A DNA stretch of 64,000 nt from Hofstenia miamia (Eukaryota > Xenacoelomorpha > Acoela): assembly GCA_004352715.1 (NCBI GenBank), contig SCFE01000022.1, positions 68,986 to 132,985 of the forward strand. The letters run 5' to 3'. Positions within the stretch are counted from its first letter, which is position 1, and each line of letters begins with the position of its first letter. Under the pieces are notes generated by a model. It did no database searches. It saw only the letters and a list, made by a program, of their open reading frames with translations, and had not been told where the DNA came from. Below are positions 44,603 to 56,118 of the stretch, one piece after another. The position numbers and the translations under genes are program-made.

Positions 44603-45963
44603 ACCTCTGTTCGAAAAGTCTGCGTGCATTCTATTTAAATTATAGCGTGGCAATATCTAATTGTGAGAATGTAATTGTCTCTGTGTTACTCATCGTGTCT
44701 GTTGTTTAGTTGTCTGCGCCAATGAGATTGAATGCAATTTGTGATTGATTGTTTGTTTACATTAAACTAAGTTCTCTCTCTCTGTTAAAATAATTTGCAC
44801 GAAATTATGCCACGCGTTAATCGAAATATTGAGTTGAGTGAAAACGAGCGCTGACAAATTCTATTGCGATATCTTAAAATTAAAAATCATAATTCTGACG
44901 AAAGCGTTGTTGATCTATGTCAAGAATATCAAATTGGCCGAAATTATCCTGCTGCCCTTTTTAAAAAATTCCAAGCAACGAATACTTTAAGATCCAAATC
45001 AAGACAAGGAAGACCAAGCAAGGTACAGAACCAAGAATTGCAAAATCAGATGGTACGTTTGATTCGCACTAATAGACGCAGAAATAGCACTTGTCGCAGA
45101 CTAGCAAGACAGTTGAATTGTGCTCCATCTACGGCCAATGAAATGCGATCAAAGTTAAAAATGAGAATATGTAAGAAAGTAGCAAGGCCTATTCTGTCAA
45201 CTGAAAATATACGCAAAAGGCTTGAATTTGTTGCTGCTAATCCAAGACCTTCAAGACGAACTGCATTTTTAGACGAGAAATGGTGGGAATGCTACAGGGA
45301 GAAGAAACACATCTACAGAAGAAGTAACTCTCCAGTCGAATTCGAGCATCGACCAGCACATAAACCTAAGCTTATGTTTGTTGCTGTAATCAGTGCTGCA
45401 GCAGATGATGGAAAGGTTGGGCTATGGCCAGTTGGAGAGATGCGGAGATATCAAAGAAACAGTCGATATCACCATCAGGGGGATGTATACTGGCGTGATC
45501 TCACTTGTGATGGACAATTTTTTACTCGCTTACTGGACAACGAGATATTACCACTCTGTGAAAACTATGGAATTGAGGTACTACAGATGGACAATGCCAG
45601 ACCTCATGTGATAGATAACAATGTGGCCTCAATTAGAGAGGTGATGGCACGTCACCCAACTATACAGCTACTGATGCAAGCTCCTCAAAGTCCTGATTTA
45701 AATCCTTTAGATGCTGGCTTATTTCGCGTTATTGCTGATCGAGTGGAACTCTTAGATCCTCAAAATAGAGATGAATTGCATGCTTGTGTCAATCAAACTT
45801 GGAATGACTTGAGGCGACGAGATATAATGAAATATGTAGCTCAACAAACTGATATTAGAGTTAAAATTGCTCAAAATCATGGTGGTAACAGATTTATCTA
45901 AACGTGTACTTAGTTTTGTAATTGTTTTATTTTTCAATGCACGCAGACTTTTCGAACAGAGGT
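44603..45963 (+). mobile_element. Near-intact DD39D Tc1/mariner-superfamily transposon
   Basis: The 1361-base element is bounded by perfect 28-base terminal inverted repeats (outer bases ACCTCTGTTCGAAAAG, 44603-44630 and 45936-45963). Each end touches a TA dinucleotide (44601-44602 and 45964-45965), the standard target duplication of this superfamily. It contains one transposase gene spoiled only by a single early stop. The perfect repeats suggest recent activity. Confidence 0.93.
44807..45901 (+). CDS. DD39D transposase with one early stop codon
   Basis: An ATG at 44807 opens a frame of about 364 codons ending at TAA 45899-45901; codon 16 (44852-44854) is TGA where CGA (Arg) is likely, a typical CpG transition. 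Residues after the stop include a helix-turn-helix region (VVDLCQEYQIGRNYPAALFK), a basic linker (SRQGRPSK), and the catalytic core: AFLDEKWWE (first Asp), LQMDNARPHV (second Asp) and SPDLNPLDAGLF (third Asp). By my count 39 residues separate the second and third Asp. DD39D with a DLN.LD.G.F block is best known from plant mariner-like elements, with some animal lineages. It could be expressed from the ATG at 44864, losing 19 residues. Confidence 0.9.
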
Positions 45964-45965
45964 TA

Positions 45966-47860
45966 TGTCACTAATTTAGTAACATAAGTATTGCGACAAC
46001 AAATTATTTCCAGGATTTCATCGTTTTAGAACATATCATTTCTTATATATTCAATAAATAAAATTCTTTGCCAACTTACATCAGCACAAAGTAAGTGGAA
46101 TTTTTATAAGCGCTCTTTGCTTGTAACAGACAAAATTTAGATGTTTCAAGGATTGCACCAGCTAACAATGCAGGGCTGATTAAATTTAAAGAGGGTATTT
46201 TCAGTCATTTAAACTTTCAAGTGCATTTTTTCTTGTAGGCTATTTCAAATACCAATTAAAATATTAGATGAAAACCCGGTTCGGCACAAATTGCTATTTC
46301 GAAAATCTGGTCCAAGCCTAAGCCCGACCCAACATTAGGCCCAACCCAATTCCAACTCTGCATGGCACGGACAAAATAAGCACGGAACGGTTGCAGTTCT
46401 GGGTCAGCGATGCTATCATTTGACAAAAAGTAGTTTGGGTTTTCTGGCGATTTCAACATTTTTATTTCCTGATGACCAACAATCGTTATTTTCGACCCAT
46501 TTTTACTGAAAACTCTTTTGCAGCTTTCAGCAATTCAAAAGATTTTAGATATACTTAGCAAAGCAATTTCTATCGTTTCGTTCATGTTGGTGTTCCTCAA
46601 AAAATATTTTTAAGTTAACTAACAACTTTCAATGCCACTGTTTGGTTGAACGTGCAAACGAGAACATTGTAATGTCAGGCGGTAATTTTAAAATAGGATA
46701 CCAAAATTTTTCCCTTTGTGAGATAAACTTTTTGGAGATGAAAAAAAATCTAATGTAGCAATATGGCCAAACATCTCTATCTCATTAATTTCCAACTTTT
46801 TCTGCAGTTGCATATATTTTGTCGAATAACTGATAATACAAAGCTGTTGAGGCCCAAATGCCTGAAAACATTACCCATCACTCTAATATTGTTTAGGTTC
46901 ACCGAAATGTTGCAATTTCTTATATAAACGTTCAGAAGTTGAAGATTGAAGGGGGAAAATCAATTATATAACTAAATCCATAATTTTGCTACAAGATTAA
47001 ACTTCAAATTTTATTTCCAATATAAAGTCAGACATTGCTTAGAAGATAAGGTACAAAAATTTTTAACTTGTAAACAATCGCCAGTTCTATGCTTAAGTAT
47101 TATCCAGAAGATTTTGTCAGAATATGAAGTACCGGGAAGTTATGGTAGACACTGTATTTGCACGACTCATGCAAACAATTTTTAGCAACACTTGCATTAT
47201 TGATTTTTGCAGTATTTTCTGAACTAGAAACTAATGTGATTCTAAGAAAAAGGACCAGGTTACACATGATCCACAATTTAAATATCTAGGTTAAGTTAGG
47301 TTAAGGAAAGCTATATTTAAAGAAATTTTGAAAATTTCAACTGGTGATTTCTTAAAGGATCAAAATTACATGAATGAACGCAGATTTTAAATAGTGATAG
47401 GTCAAGTACTGTCAATTATAAAATGACAGCATAACCTGACGGGCAATTTTTTACACATTGTATTCTCGATATGGACAACAGAGTATATACATATAAATGT
47501 ATGCACTGGTATTCAAGAAGCAAAAAGTACTATATGGCGCTTAAAATTTAAGCTTAAAATGTGTTTTTTTTTATAAAAACCTATTGCAAAGTGTGCTTAT
47601 GCGTGAAAAACGCAAATTTTGCAATTTTCTAGCATGTCTATGAAGTTTCAATATTTTCTTAGGTCATAACTTCATTTTTATGGCAAAATAACTATTTAAT
47701 TAGTTAATTTCTATGTTTTTTTGGAAAGGCCTATGCAAATTCAATTTCGATGAAAATTGATATTCTACAGTCAACCAAGTTTTTCGCAGCCCCAAAATAT
47801 TTCATCAACTGATAAATGTAAATATCTGAATTCTGAATAATTGCTAGTCTTGATCTATCT
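45966..47860. other. Non-coding AT-rich region
   Basis: No gene recognised. A GC-richer stretch at 46260-46430 with repeated GCCC.ACCC words resembles 25850-25910 and may be a dispersed repeat. Confidence 0.4.
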
Positions 47861-49075
47861 AAACATTTGATTCCATTAGCCATTCTATACTATTTAAAAG
47901 AATTAAGAACTAAAACAGCTGATCAATATAGATTATATTCACTTGAAGTTAAAAGCTTGTATACCAAAGTTCCTTTAGTTGATGTTGAATATGCAATATC
48001 ATTACTGAAAGAATATAGCATCAAACTACTTAGCTTAGACTACGAAACCTTGTTAACATGGATATTACTCTGCACAAAAACACCCTTTGTGAATTTCAAG
48101 GAAAGTTCTATTTACAGGTAAATGGTGTTACAGTGGGAAATTGCCTTGGACCAACAATAGCAAATATTTATAAATCAAAATATGAACAAAAAATGAATAT
48201 TGCCAAAATGATGAATAAATATCATTGCTATGCTCGATATGTTGATGAAATTCTAGTTATATCAGAAGATAATGTTAAAGACATACTTACTTCCTTGAAT
48301 TCTATAGATTCTGCAATTCAATTTACCATCGAAAAAGAAAACAACAAAAGATTACCATTTCTAAATATTTACATTGAAAGAACAAATTTATGTCATCATA
48401 CTACAACAAACCAAAGGATACAAATTTAGTTATTAACTACCATTCAAACGTACCTTCTGCATACAATAAATCCATGATCAGAGTTCTGATACATCGACAT
48501 TTCATGATTAATCAAAATTACGAAGAACTTCATAAATCAATCATAAAGATCAAAGTTGTATTAAGGCGTAATGAATGTCCAACATATATAGTCGATAGAA
48601 TTATAAAAAAACTGGAAGGCTTACTACAAGAAACTAAAAACAAAAGAAAGTGATTATTTATACAATTACATCTTTAATATTGGATATCAAGGCCTACACT
48701 CAATAAAATTACAGAAATATCTGAAAAAAATCACTCCATCATTTTTAAAAATGGAATTTATGCCTAAGACCAATAAGCTAAGACATCTAATAGGACTAAA
48801 GACAAAAACCAAGATTGGAGGCCTTTACAAAGTAGTATATTAAATTACTTGCCACTGTGGTGCACGATACATTGGAAAGACTTCAAGAAATTTACAATCA
48901 AGAATTAAAAATGACAAAAATCAATCGACCATCTCCGATCAACTAAAGAACTGTGATATGAAGTTTAAATATAAAATTTCAACTAAGTATCATGGAATCA
49001 ATTTATATAGAATTAAAGAAACCAAGCTTAAACAAAAAAGATATAAACTAAATTTACTGAATTTATTATAAAATA
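47861..49075 (+). mobile_element. Penelope-like retroelement (RT plus GIY-YIG), decayed
   Basis: Four consecutive frames carry a Penelope-type reverse transcriptase: LYSLEVKSLYTKVPLVDV (motif A region), VNGVTVGNCLGPTIANIY (motif B region), YARYVDEILVI (motif C, with the second Asp changed to Glu) and LPFLNIYIER. The next frame holds KIGGLYKVVY, a stop at 48841, then CHCGARYIGKTSRNLQSRI, a GIY-YIG endonuclease with paired Cys. RT followed by GIY-YIG is diagnostic for Penelope-like elements. At least three frame breaks and the YVDE change make it inactive. The 5' end is missing. Confidence 0.85.
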
Positions 49076-52000
49076 ATTTTAATTTGATGAATATTTAGAA
49101 AAATTTTTTGTAGCATAATCCATCACTGAAGGGCTAAATCCGAAGATCGAAAGGGGAAAGAAAAAAATGATTAAAATTAATTAAGCAACCTAAGTGATAA
49201 TATTTTGCTATCTAAAATTAGTAAATCAAATATAAAATTGTACAAGCAAGTACTTGCCGATTAATTAATTTGGCAAAAAACTGAGGGCGAAATCGCTTCT
49301 CATTTTTAGTCAACTAGGCAGAAGTGTCTTAGTTATTTGAAATTCAAATCGACAGGTACTTGTTTTCATTATAAAGTAGAGTATCCCACTGGCCAGTGCG
49401 TTGCACAAATTACCGTGTGTTTAGTAATAATAATTTTCTGGGGAATTCTTGACAACCAGCTCTTCTCTGGTCAGGGTCCTTGGGAAATTTGAACACTGAT
49501 TCATATGGGCAATTACTATAATTTGCTCTGCATTTAAAAACACAACATTTATTTGGCATAGTGTCTAACTAAATGATATCGCGAATAGTATATCTCTACC
49601 CGCTAGTATACCATAACAATTATAATGTAATAATTGAGAAATTGGATATCGAAGCCTGGTAGAAGATGCTACAACAAATCCAAAACAACTTCATCTTTAG
49701 TATTTGTGTTTTCCATTGAAATTTATTTATGTCGTGAATTAGTGTAATATATAATGTGGTATACTTTAATTTTTGGTGCAAATCTATATGAAGGTTAGTT
49801 TTTCACAAAATACATATGCATAAATAGATATATTAAATTGATAGATACAAAATACGTATCAATCAATTGACTTCATCTACTTCAAACAAATCGTTTTAGG
49901 AATTAATATCTTCCAACAACAAAGTTCAAAGCCTGTAAGCCAGACGCGTACAACTTTAAAATATTTATGGGTTAGGAAATTTATTTAAAATGCATAAGTA
50001 ATATTTGAATATGTATATGTATAATTGAAAAAATATTATTTTCAATTGCGAAAATCGGATAAATACTAAAAAAAAATATGATTAATAATTTTTATTAATA
50101 TAATACGTCGAAATTACTGCTATTTTGCTTCCATAACTTGCAGTCAAAAGCATATATGTCTTATTATTTAGTGTAAATACACTGTGACAGCGTGACAGAA
50201 GACATACAATAAAATCAAAATTATTTGATCTACATCTGTTTTATACTTACCCTACTTGAGAGTTCTTATGTCTTATGTTTTGGGTGTTTACACGCTACAT
50301 ATGTCTTGAGATAATTGGAGACAGATCTGTCTTATGTCACGTGTAAACAGGGTATAAGGCTGGTTGTACACTGCCAGTAAGTAAATAAATAAAGTAAAAA
50401 ATTTTTACTTACCAGCAGCATATGAGCTCTTAGGCCCATCGCACACTGCCGTTAATGTAACCTCCCAGTAAAATGAAACTTACAAAAATTGCAAATATTT
50501 GCAAGTATTGTGCAAAAACTTTGCAAAACTTGCAAAATATAAATATTTGCGAAAACTTGCAAAGTATTTGCAAATACTTTGCAAGTTTTGTAAGTATTTT
50601 TTTGAAATTTTGATTGGTACTTAATAAACAATAAAGCGTTTTGAAGGAGTCTTGCATTGATATAAAACGTTATAAGACGTTTTAATATACACATTATAAG
50701 TTTTCTAAACATATTAATAATACAATTCTAATCTTTTGCTGAATGCCATCTAGTGTCAATCAATGGTATTGTAAAGCATTTATTAAACCTTTGTTAAACG
50801 ATTTTAAACCATTTCTAAATGTCTTCTAAGCCGTTTTTTTGAATTGGACACTCTGAGAATTTCTAAACTTCTAAACTTTTTCTAAGCGTTTTTTCAATGA
50901 TTTCTAAATGTTTTAAATATTTTAATTAATTTTTAAAAATGTTTTTTAATATGCTATGCATTTCATATTTGTGTGGATATCCAAGTAAATGATACTTGTA
51001 AAGCTTGTAAAACATAAAGAAACGTACAAGTGTTGTTCCAAGCTTTGAAAACAAGCAAGTGTGTACGATGCAAAATCTATTGTTTAAAAGTCATGTAATT
51101 GAATCTTTCAAAACAGACTGTTACATTACATGTGATTATGTGATGCTTGTAATGTTTAACATGCTAAATTTCCATGATGAGTTTTTTTAACGTTCTAATC
51201 TATACTTAATCGAATTTTCTTGAATAAATTTCAACAAAATCATTGATAAATTATTTAATTTCAGAATCATAAAGTTTTTATTGCCTTCCAAAAGCGTTAT
51301 TTATAATAAAAATATAGTTATAAGTGAGGAGTTTGATGTGCACATCATACATATGTTCGCGTTCGATCACATCACAGACATTGTTATTATCTTATATTAC
51401 GTGCAACGTCATCTTCAAAACAAAAATATGGATTACATGTTCTAACAGTGCGTTTCCCGCGTCAGTCATAGCAAGACATCAAGTACACAGACAGTCGGCA
51501 ATAGAATTTTAACACATTGGACTACTGGACAATTTATCTACCCTATTGAAATTGATAATGGAAAATAGTTTGGAAATTATTTGATGAAAGAAAAATGTGT
51601 TTTTTTCAAATTTATGAAGAAGCATAATTACGTAAACTCAACATTCGTCCAACTGGACGTCTCAGAGATCACAATGAATCGTCAGCAGGTTAGTGATTTC
51701 TATGAGTTGAAACAGTATTGGCATTTTGAATACATGTTTTTGCAATGTTTTTCTAAATGTTATTTTCCAAATTCTTATAGGGTTGTTTGATTGTCAAATT
51801 ACAAGAGCCAATTATCAATAAAAAAATTATGTTCTACGTCAATTATTAATTAGCAAACAATTATCTTAACGGATATAGATAGCTAAAAACATTTTTTTTA
51901 AATCTTTTTTCAAGAAAATCGTGAAAATAAAAAGAAACTTCTTGTCTTCACCGGGGAATACAATACAACAATCGCCAGTTTTGCTTGAAGGTTTTATACT

Positions 52001-52164
52001 TAGGCGTTTTTTGGGAAACGTGTCAATGCAAACTGAGATTGGGTTATCCTGTGGATTACTCTTAGATGTGTTGGGCCGGGTCGCGCGTCATTTTATAATT
52101 GGTAGAGTGGAAGAAAATATCATTTTTGTGGAAAGTTTGAAAAATAATTTTTTGAATTTTTACT
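49076..52164. other. Non-coding, with low-complexity word patches
   Basis: No gene recognised. It contains a CTGAAGGG...GAAAGG segment just after the Penelope fragment (49128-49160), a self-complementary AAGTAAAAAATTTTTACTT (50393-50411) within a larger inverted arrangement of CACTGCC and TTACTTAC, a TTGCAAA word patch (50470-50600), and a TCTAAAC/GTTTT word patch (50770-50960). Confidence 0.45.
50460..50610. repeat. TTGCAAA word-repeat patch
   Basis: About 150 bases built from TTGCAAA, ATTTGCAA and CTTGCAAA, both strands of the same word intermixed. It looks like degenerate self-complementary satellite sequence. Confidence 0.55.
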
Positions 52165-53284
52165 ATGTTTGCTCTCGTCGAGAACGGTCGGGTCTCGAGC
52201 GCGCTCTCTGATTCGATGCGCAATGATTTGTTTGGCGGCGCTACATCCCTGGACGCGGCAATTCAATTTATTGAAAACAAGAAGAAAACGCCGCTCCATC
52301 AGATGTTTGCAAAGCTAAACAAAGACACTGCAGCAGAAGCCCTTCTTTTTCTATTCAAGAATTCGCTCTGTTCTCTCTCTGATGCTTCAACTCAATGTCC
52401 GTCGGAAAATCAAAGTCAAACAACTGTTCCCTCAATCTCATCGAATGCTAAACCTGTACCTTCAGAATCTTCCTCATCGTTTACCTATCACTCTTTTCCA
52501 ACTCCTTCACCAACACCAGAGAAGCACTTGATTGAAAATACTTCGTCATTTTACTCACCTTCTCTTTCAAATAAGAAACCTGCAACTCCCAAAAAACCTC
52601 TTCCAAAAGCTCACAAATCGATCAAACCTGGTACATCTACTCTAGTCATTGGCGCCAGCATCCTAAAGCACATCAGATCACACAACCTTCTCTCAAATCA
52701 AGTCACGTCTGTACACTCCTATCCTGGAAACAACACAAAGCAGCTTACAAACAAGATCGCGCAATATACTAAAAGACATAAACTCCATCGTAATCAACAC
52801 TGGTCGCATTGATGCTCTAAACACCTCAAACACCGAAATCTTCAAGGCAAAATTAAAGGTTCTCATCGATCAAATCTATCATAAGTTCACGCCACGATAT
52901 ATCCACTTTCTTGAAATCACGCCTGTATGTCACGACTCCAATCTTCGAAGAAATCACGTCATCAAGCAGTTCAATGAAATCATCAAGAGTCTATCTGCAA
53001 GCAACATCGTTATCTCAGTAATTCCTGTCTTCAACAGATTTCTTCTTTCACCTCGCATCGTAAACTCTGATCTACTGGCTCGCGATGGAATTCATCTCTC
53101 TCGCTCTGGTGTATCCTGCATGACCCACATACTTCAAAATTCTCTTTCTACTCGGCTATATGTACACCAATCGTTCCGTAAGGCAACCATAACATATTCT
53201 CAAGCTGTCTCTGCCTCAACACGTCGCCCTCCTCTGTTACCTACACCTGCTCTTCACTCAGCATCTCAACCACAAACTTTTTAA
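52165..53284 (+). pseudogene. ORF1 of CR1-like element with SGNH hydrolase-like domain, frameshifted
   Basis: The first 215 codons (52165-52812) give a helical start, a Ser/Pro-rich linker and TLVIGASILKHI, which corresponds to block I of SGNH esterases (the usual G-D-S reads G-A-S, keeping the Ser). After a slip near 52765 the frame continues with IVINTGRIDAL; after slips in T5 at about 53040 and in a TC run near 53098 it has RDGIHL, the D-x-x-H catalytic block. The ORF ends at TAA 53282-53284, overlapping the ATG of ORF2. CR1-type ORF1 proteins with esterase domains are known; the role is probably RNP or membrane association. Three small indels make this copy non-functional. Confidence 0.75.
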
Positions 53285-54651
53285 TGTTCAGGTACTTTTG
53301 TTATTATTTTATATTTTTCCAAATTATTGTCAATTTACTTAAAGGGCAACTCAATATATCATTCCATGAATCCCTAAAATCCTTGAAATACCAAAAGTCT
53401 AGAATTACTAGAGTGTATTCTAATTATTACGCAATCAAAATCTACAATTTAATATTGGGTCATCTACGAGTTCTAGCTACACTCAAATTGATTTTATCAG
53501 GAGATATTGAAACAAATCCTGGACCTATTTTTAATCAAGATAAAATTAGCGATGCTTTAGCTAACTACAATCAAAACCTAAAATTTTTGTACCTAAATGC
53601 TAGAAGTTTAAGTGCACACCGCACAGAATTTCTAAATCTTGTAAATTTAGTAGGGAATAATGCAATATATCTAATTACGGAAACCTGGTTAAATGACTCT
53701 GATAACATAGAAGCTCTATATAATCCAGATTGCAATTATTTTAACTTATTCTTCAAAAATAGATCAAAAAGAGGCGGTGGTTTGATTATCTTAATTCCAA
53801 AATTCCTAAAAGCAAAACGTAGAGAAGACTTAGAATCGGATCATCAGTTTTTTGAGACACTATGGATTGAAATTAAACAAGTATCGAACTCATGTAGTAA
53901 TGAATTACTAAATGTTTGCTATAATCCAAACAAGAATTTTTCATCTGAATTTTGCAATCACAAAATCGATGAAATAGACAATGCTTTTCTGGAGAATAAA
54001 TTTATTAACATCTTTGGTGATTTCAATATTAATTACTTCAATTATTCTGAATCCGCAAGGATTGATCGCATTTGCAATATTTTCGATTTAAAACTAGTTA
54101 ATAATACCATTTCGACTAGGCATTCCAATCTACTTGACTATTTTATAACTGATAGTTCTAATAAATATCGAAGTTTTATATTTGAATCATTCAGTGATCA
54201 TACTGTTTGCGTCTATATTTGTAATTACAAGTTAAATTCGAATAAGAAAAAAGTAATATATTCAAGGAACTTTCGTAAATTTAATGAAAATATTTTCATA
54301 AGTTTGCTGAAGAACATTCCGTTCGAACGCATCTATACATTCAATAACGGCGAAACCATGCTTAAATTCATAATTTCTGAAATCACTCATGCATTAAATC
54401 GCGTAGCCCCGGTAAAAATCCAGGTAATTAACACCAAATCAGGCCCTGCGGTTAATCAACCGCGTGACTCCGACTTAATTAAGCGGCATGTCGCCATCAA
54501 GAATCGGCTGTTTGAGATTGCAAAATCCGACCCAATTAAGATTAATTGGACAAACTATGATAACGCCAAGAAATTAATCACAAAATACCGCAAATCGGCT
54601 TTTGAGTCTAAGACTAGACTATACTTCAAACAGCTGGATAAATCTAGCTAA
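53284..54651 (+). CDS. ORF2 of CR1-like element: 2A peptide and APE endonuclease
   Basis: A 455-codon frame. Residues 1-20 are hydrophobic (a signal-like or membrane segment). Residues 66-81 end in LSGDIETNPGP, the D-(V/I)-E-x-N-P-G-P consensus of 2A ribosome-skipping peptides (53503-53526). An apurinic-type endonuclease follows: LNARSL, ITETWL, RGGGLIIL, FGDFNI, DYFIT, SFSDH. An in-frame TAA at 54649-54651 interrupts it, after which WNFLNKSIGK continues the same frame to 54818. Skipping at the 2A would release the 80-residue leader from the endonuclease/RT protein. 2A peptides in non-LTR elements of several invertebrates are documented. Confidence 0.88.
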   Translation: MFRYFCYYFIFFQIIVNLLKGQLNISFHESLKSLKYQKSRITRVYSNYYAIKIYNLILGHLRVLATLKLILSGDIETNPGPIFNQDKISDALANYNQNLKFLYLNARSLSAHRTEFLNLVNLVGNNAIYLITETWLNDSDNIEALYNPDCNYFNLFFKNRSKRGGGLIILIPKFLKAKRREDLESDHQFFETLWIEIKQVSNSCSNELLNVCYNPNKNFSSEFCNHKIDEIDNAFLENKFINIFGDFNINYFNYSESARIDRICNIFDLKLVNNTISTRHSNLLDYFITDSSNKYRSFIFESFSDHTVCVYICNYKLNSNKKKVIYSRNFRKFNENIFISLLKNIPFERIYTFNNGETMLKFIISEITHALNRVAPVKIQVINTKSGPAVNQPRDSDLIKRHVAIKNRLFEIAKSDPIKINWTNYDNAKKLITKYRKSAFESKTRLYFKQLDKSS

Positions 54652-54819
54652 AAATGGAATTTTTTGAATAAAAGTATTGGAAAAACTAAAGGTTTATCTG
54701 TAAACGTTGAAGAAATTAAGTACGATAATAAGATATATAAGAATAAGAAAGATATTGCAATTATTTTCAACAAAACTTTTGAAAAAATGGGTAAATTTAA
54801 CTTTGAGAGTGAAACTANA

Positions 54820-56118
54820 ACTAAAGGTTTATCTGTAAACGTTGAAGAAATTAAGTACGATAATAAGATATATAAGAATAAGGATAAATCAAAGAATAAA
54901 ATCAATCAAAAGAAAAAAGCTAAGCTAAGAAGAAGCAAGGTTTTACTCAAAAAATGAAGACTTCTTCAAAACTGAAATCACTAAACCTGATCTGACCCAC
55001 AACCCCAACAGATGCATTTCTAACTTGACCTGCGTGGATTGCAGGTCAACTCCAATCAGCAAAGGGCTGACCTGATTCACTTCCAACACTATAGTATACA
55101 TAGTATTGCATAGTATATTAATCAATCAATTTCAAGAAAATAAAGCCTGTCAACTATAACTAATAATATATCTAGGAAGTTTTTTTAACAATGTGAATGA
55201 ATAGAAATTGAAATTTTTTAAATTAAAAAATGAAAAGACATTTCATCTTAATCTTGCACTCAGCTGTGAGGGATACTACCAATGTAATATCAATCAATGA
55301 ACAAATTCATGCTACTTGCAAATATGCGATATAGGTCAATCACAATGGCTCATGAACAAAAATTGTGTGGAAAGGTTTTTCAATTAAAAAATATAAAAAT
55401 TTTTCAATTAGGCAAACAAGCAATCTACTATTCAATATCAAATAAACACATCTTGAGTTGACTTGAAAACTGTGAGTGAACAAGCTGCTATGAAATATTT
55501 GATGCAAATTTTGTGTAGCACTTCAGTGGTAAAAGCCACATTTCTAGGAAATATGCTCAAAGTGAAGCAAAAGTGCCCCCATCCTGTCAAAGTCATTGTG
55601 TTATAAATAATTAAACATTTTGATTTGAATTTTGAACATGAATATTCTGTGGCTGTTGTTATTATCTGCGACAGTCTTCTAATAATTTTGAAATATAATA
55701 GCATGATCTTATTGCATTTTACCCAGTGCATATATCTTTATACCCTTTTCCATGTGTCAGTGGGGTAGGGCGGGTTTCCATGCACAACTTCTCAAAGTGT
55801 TAATGAAGTATGTTGACTGTAGTCACTGTATTGATTTTCAATATTTGCTCAGCTAATTCATAAATTTGGCAAATTACTTACTGAAAAATTAGCTTGACAT
55901 TAAACTATATACATTTTGGTTTTAGAGCAAAGCTATCACTGAATATAATCGTTTCATGTTAATGTCTACTGATGAATTCCTTATGCAAGAGGCATAGACC
56001 ATCACATATATTTTACAAATTTCAAAATAGTACATACAAAAATATCTAAGGCCAGCTTTCCTGATCACAGAATGTTTATCTTGGGCTATTTACAGTTAAG
56101 GAAAGGTTTGCTAGTTTG
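54820..56118. other. Duplicate contig end, then non-coding DNA
   Basis: From 54820 to 54882 the sequence repeats 54693-54755 and then diverges. An inverted GCAGGTCA.../...TGACCTG pair lies near 55035-55075. No gene recognised. Confidence 0.5.

Larger units (their letters stand above)
52165..54818 (+). mobile_element. CR1-like non-LTR retrotransposon, 5' part
   Basis: ORF1 (SGNH-like) and ORF2 (2A peptide plus APE endonuclease) are present in order; the RT is absent because the sequence stops at a single n at 54819 followed by a repeat of 54693-54755. The layout matches CR1/L2-type elements whose ORF1 carries an esterase domain. Confidence 0.85.

Noticed and set aside
44700-44800. tRNA or SINE-type promoter boxes
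   Set aside because: No convincing A/B box or cloverleaf was seen here or elsewhere in the window.
46256-46459. 67-residue minus-strand ORF
   Set aside because: Lies in a GC-skewed dispersed repeat; no domain.
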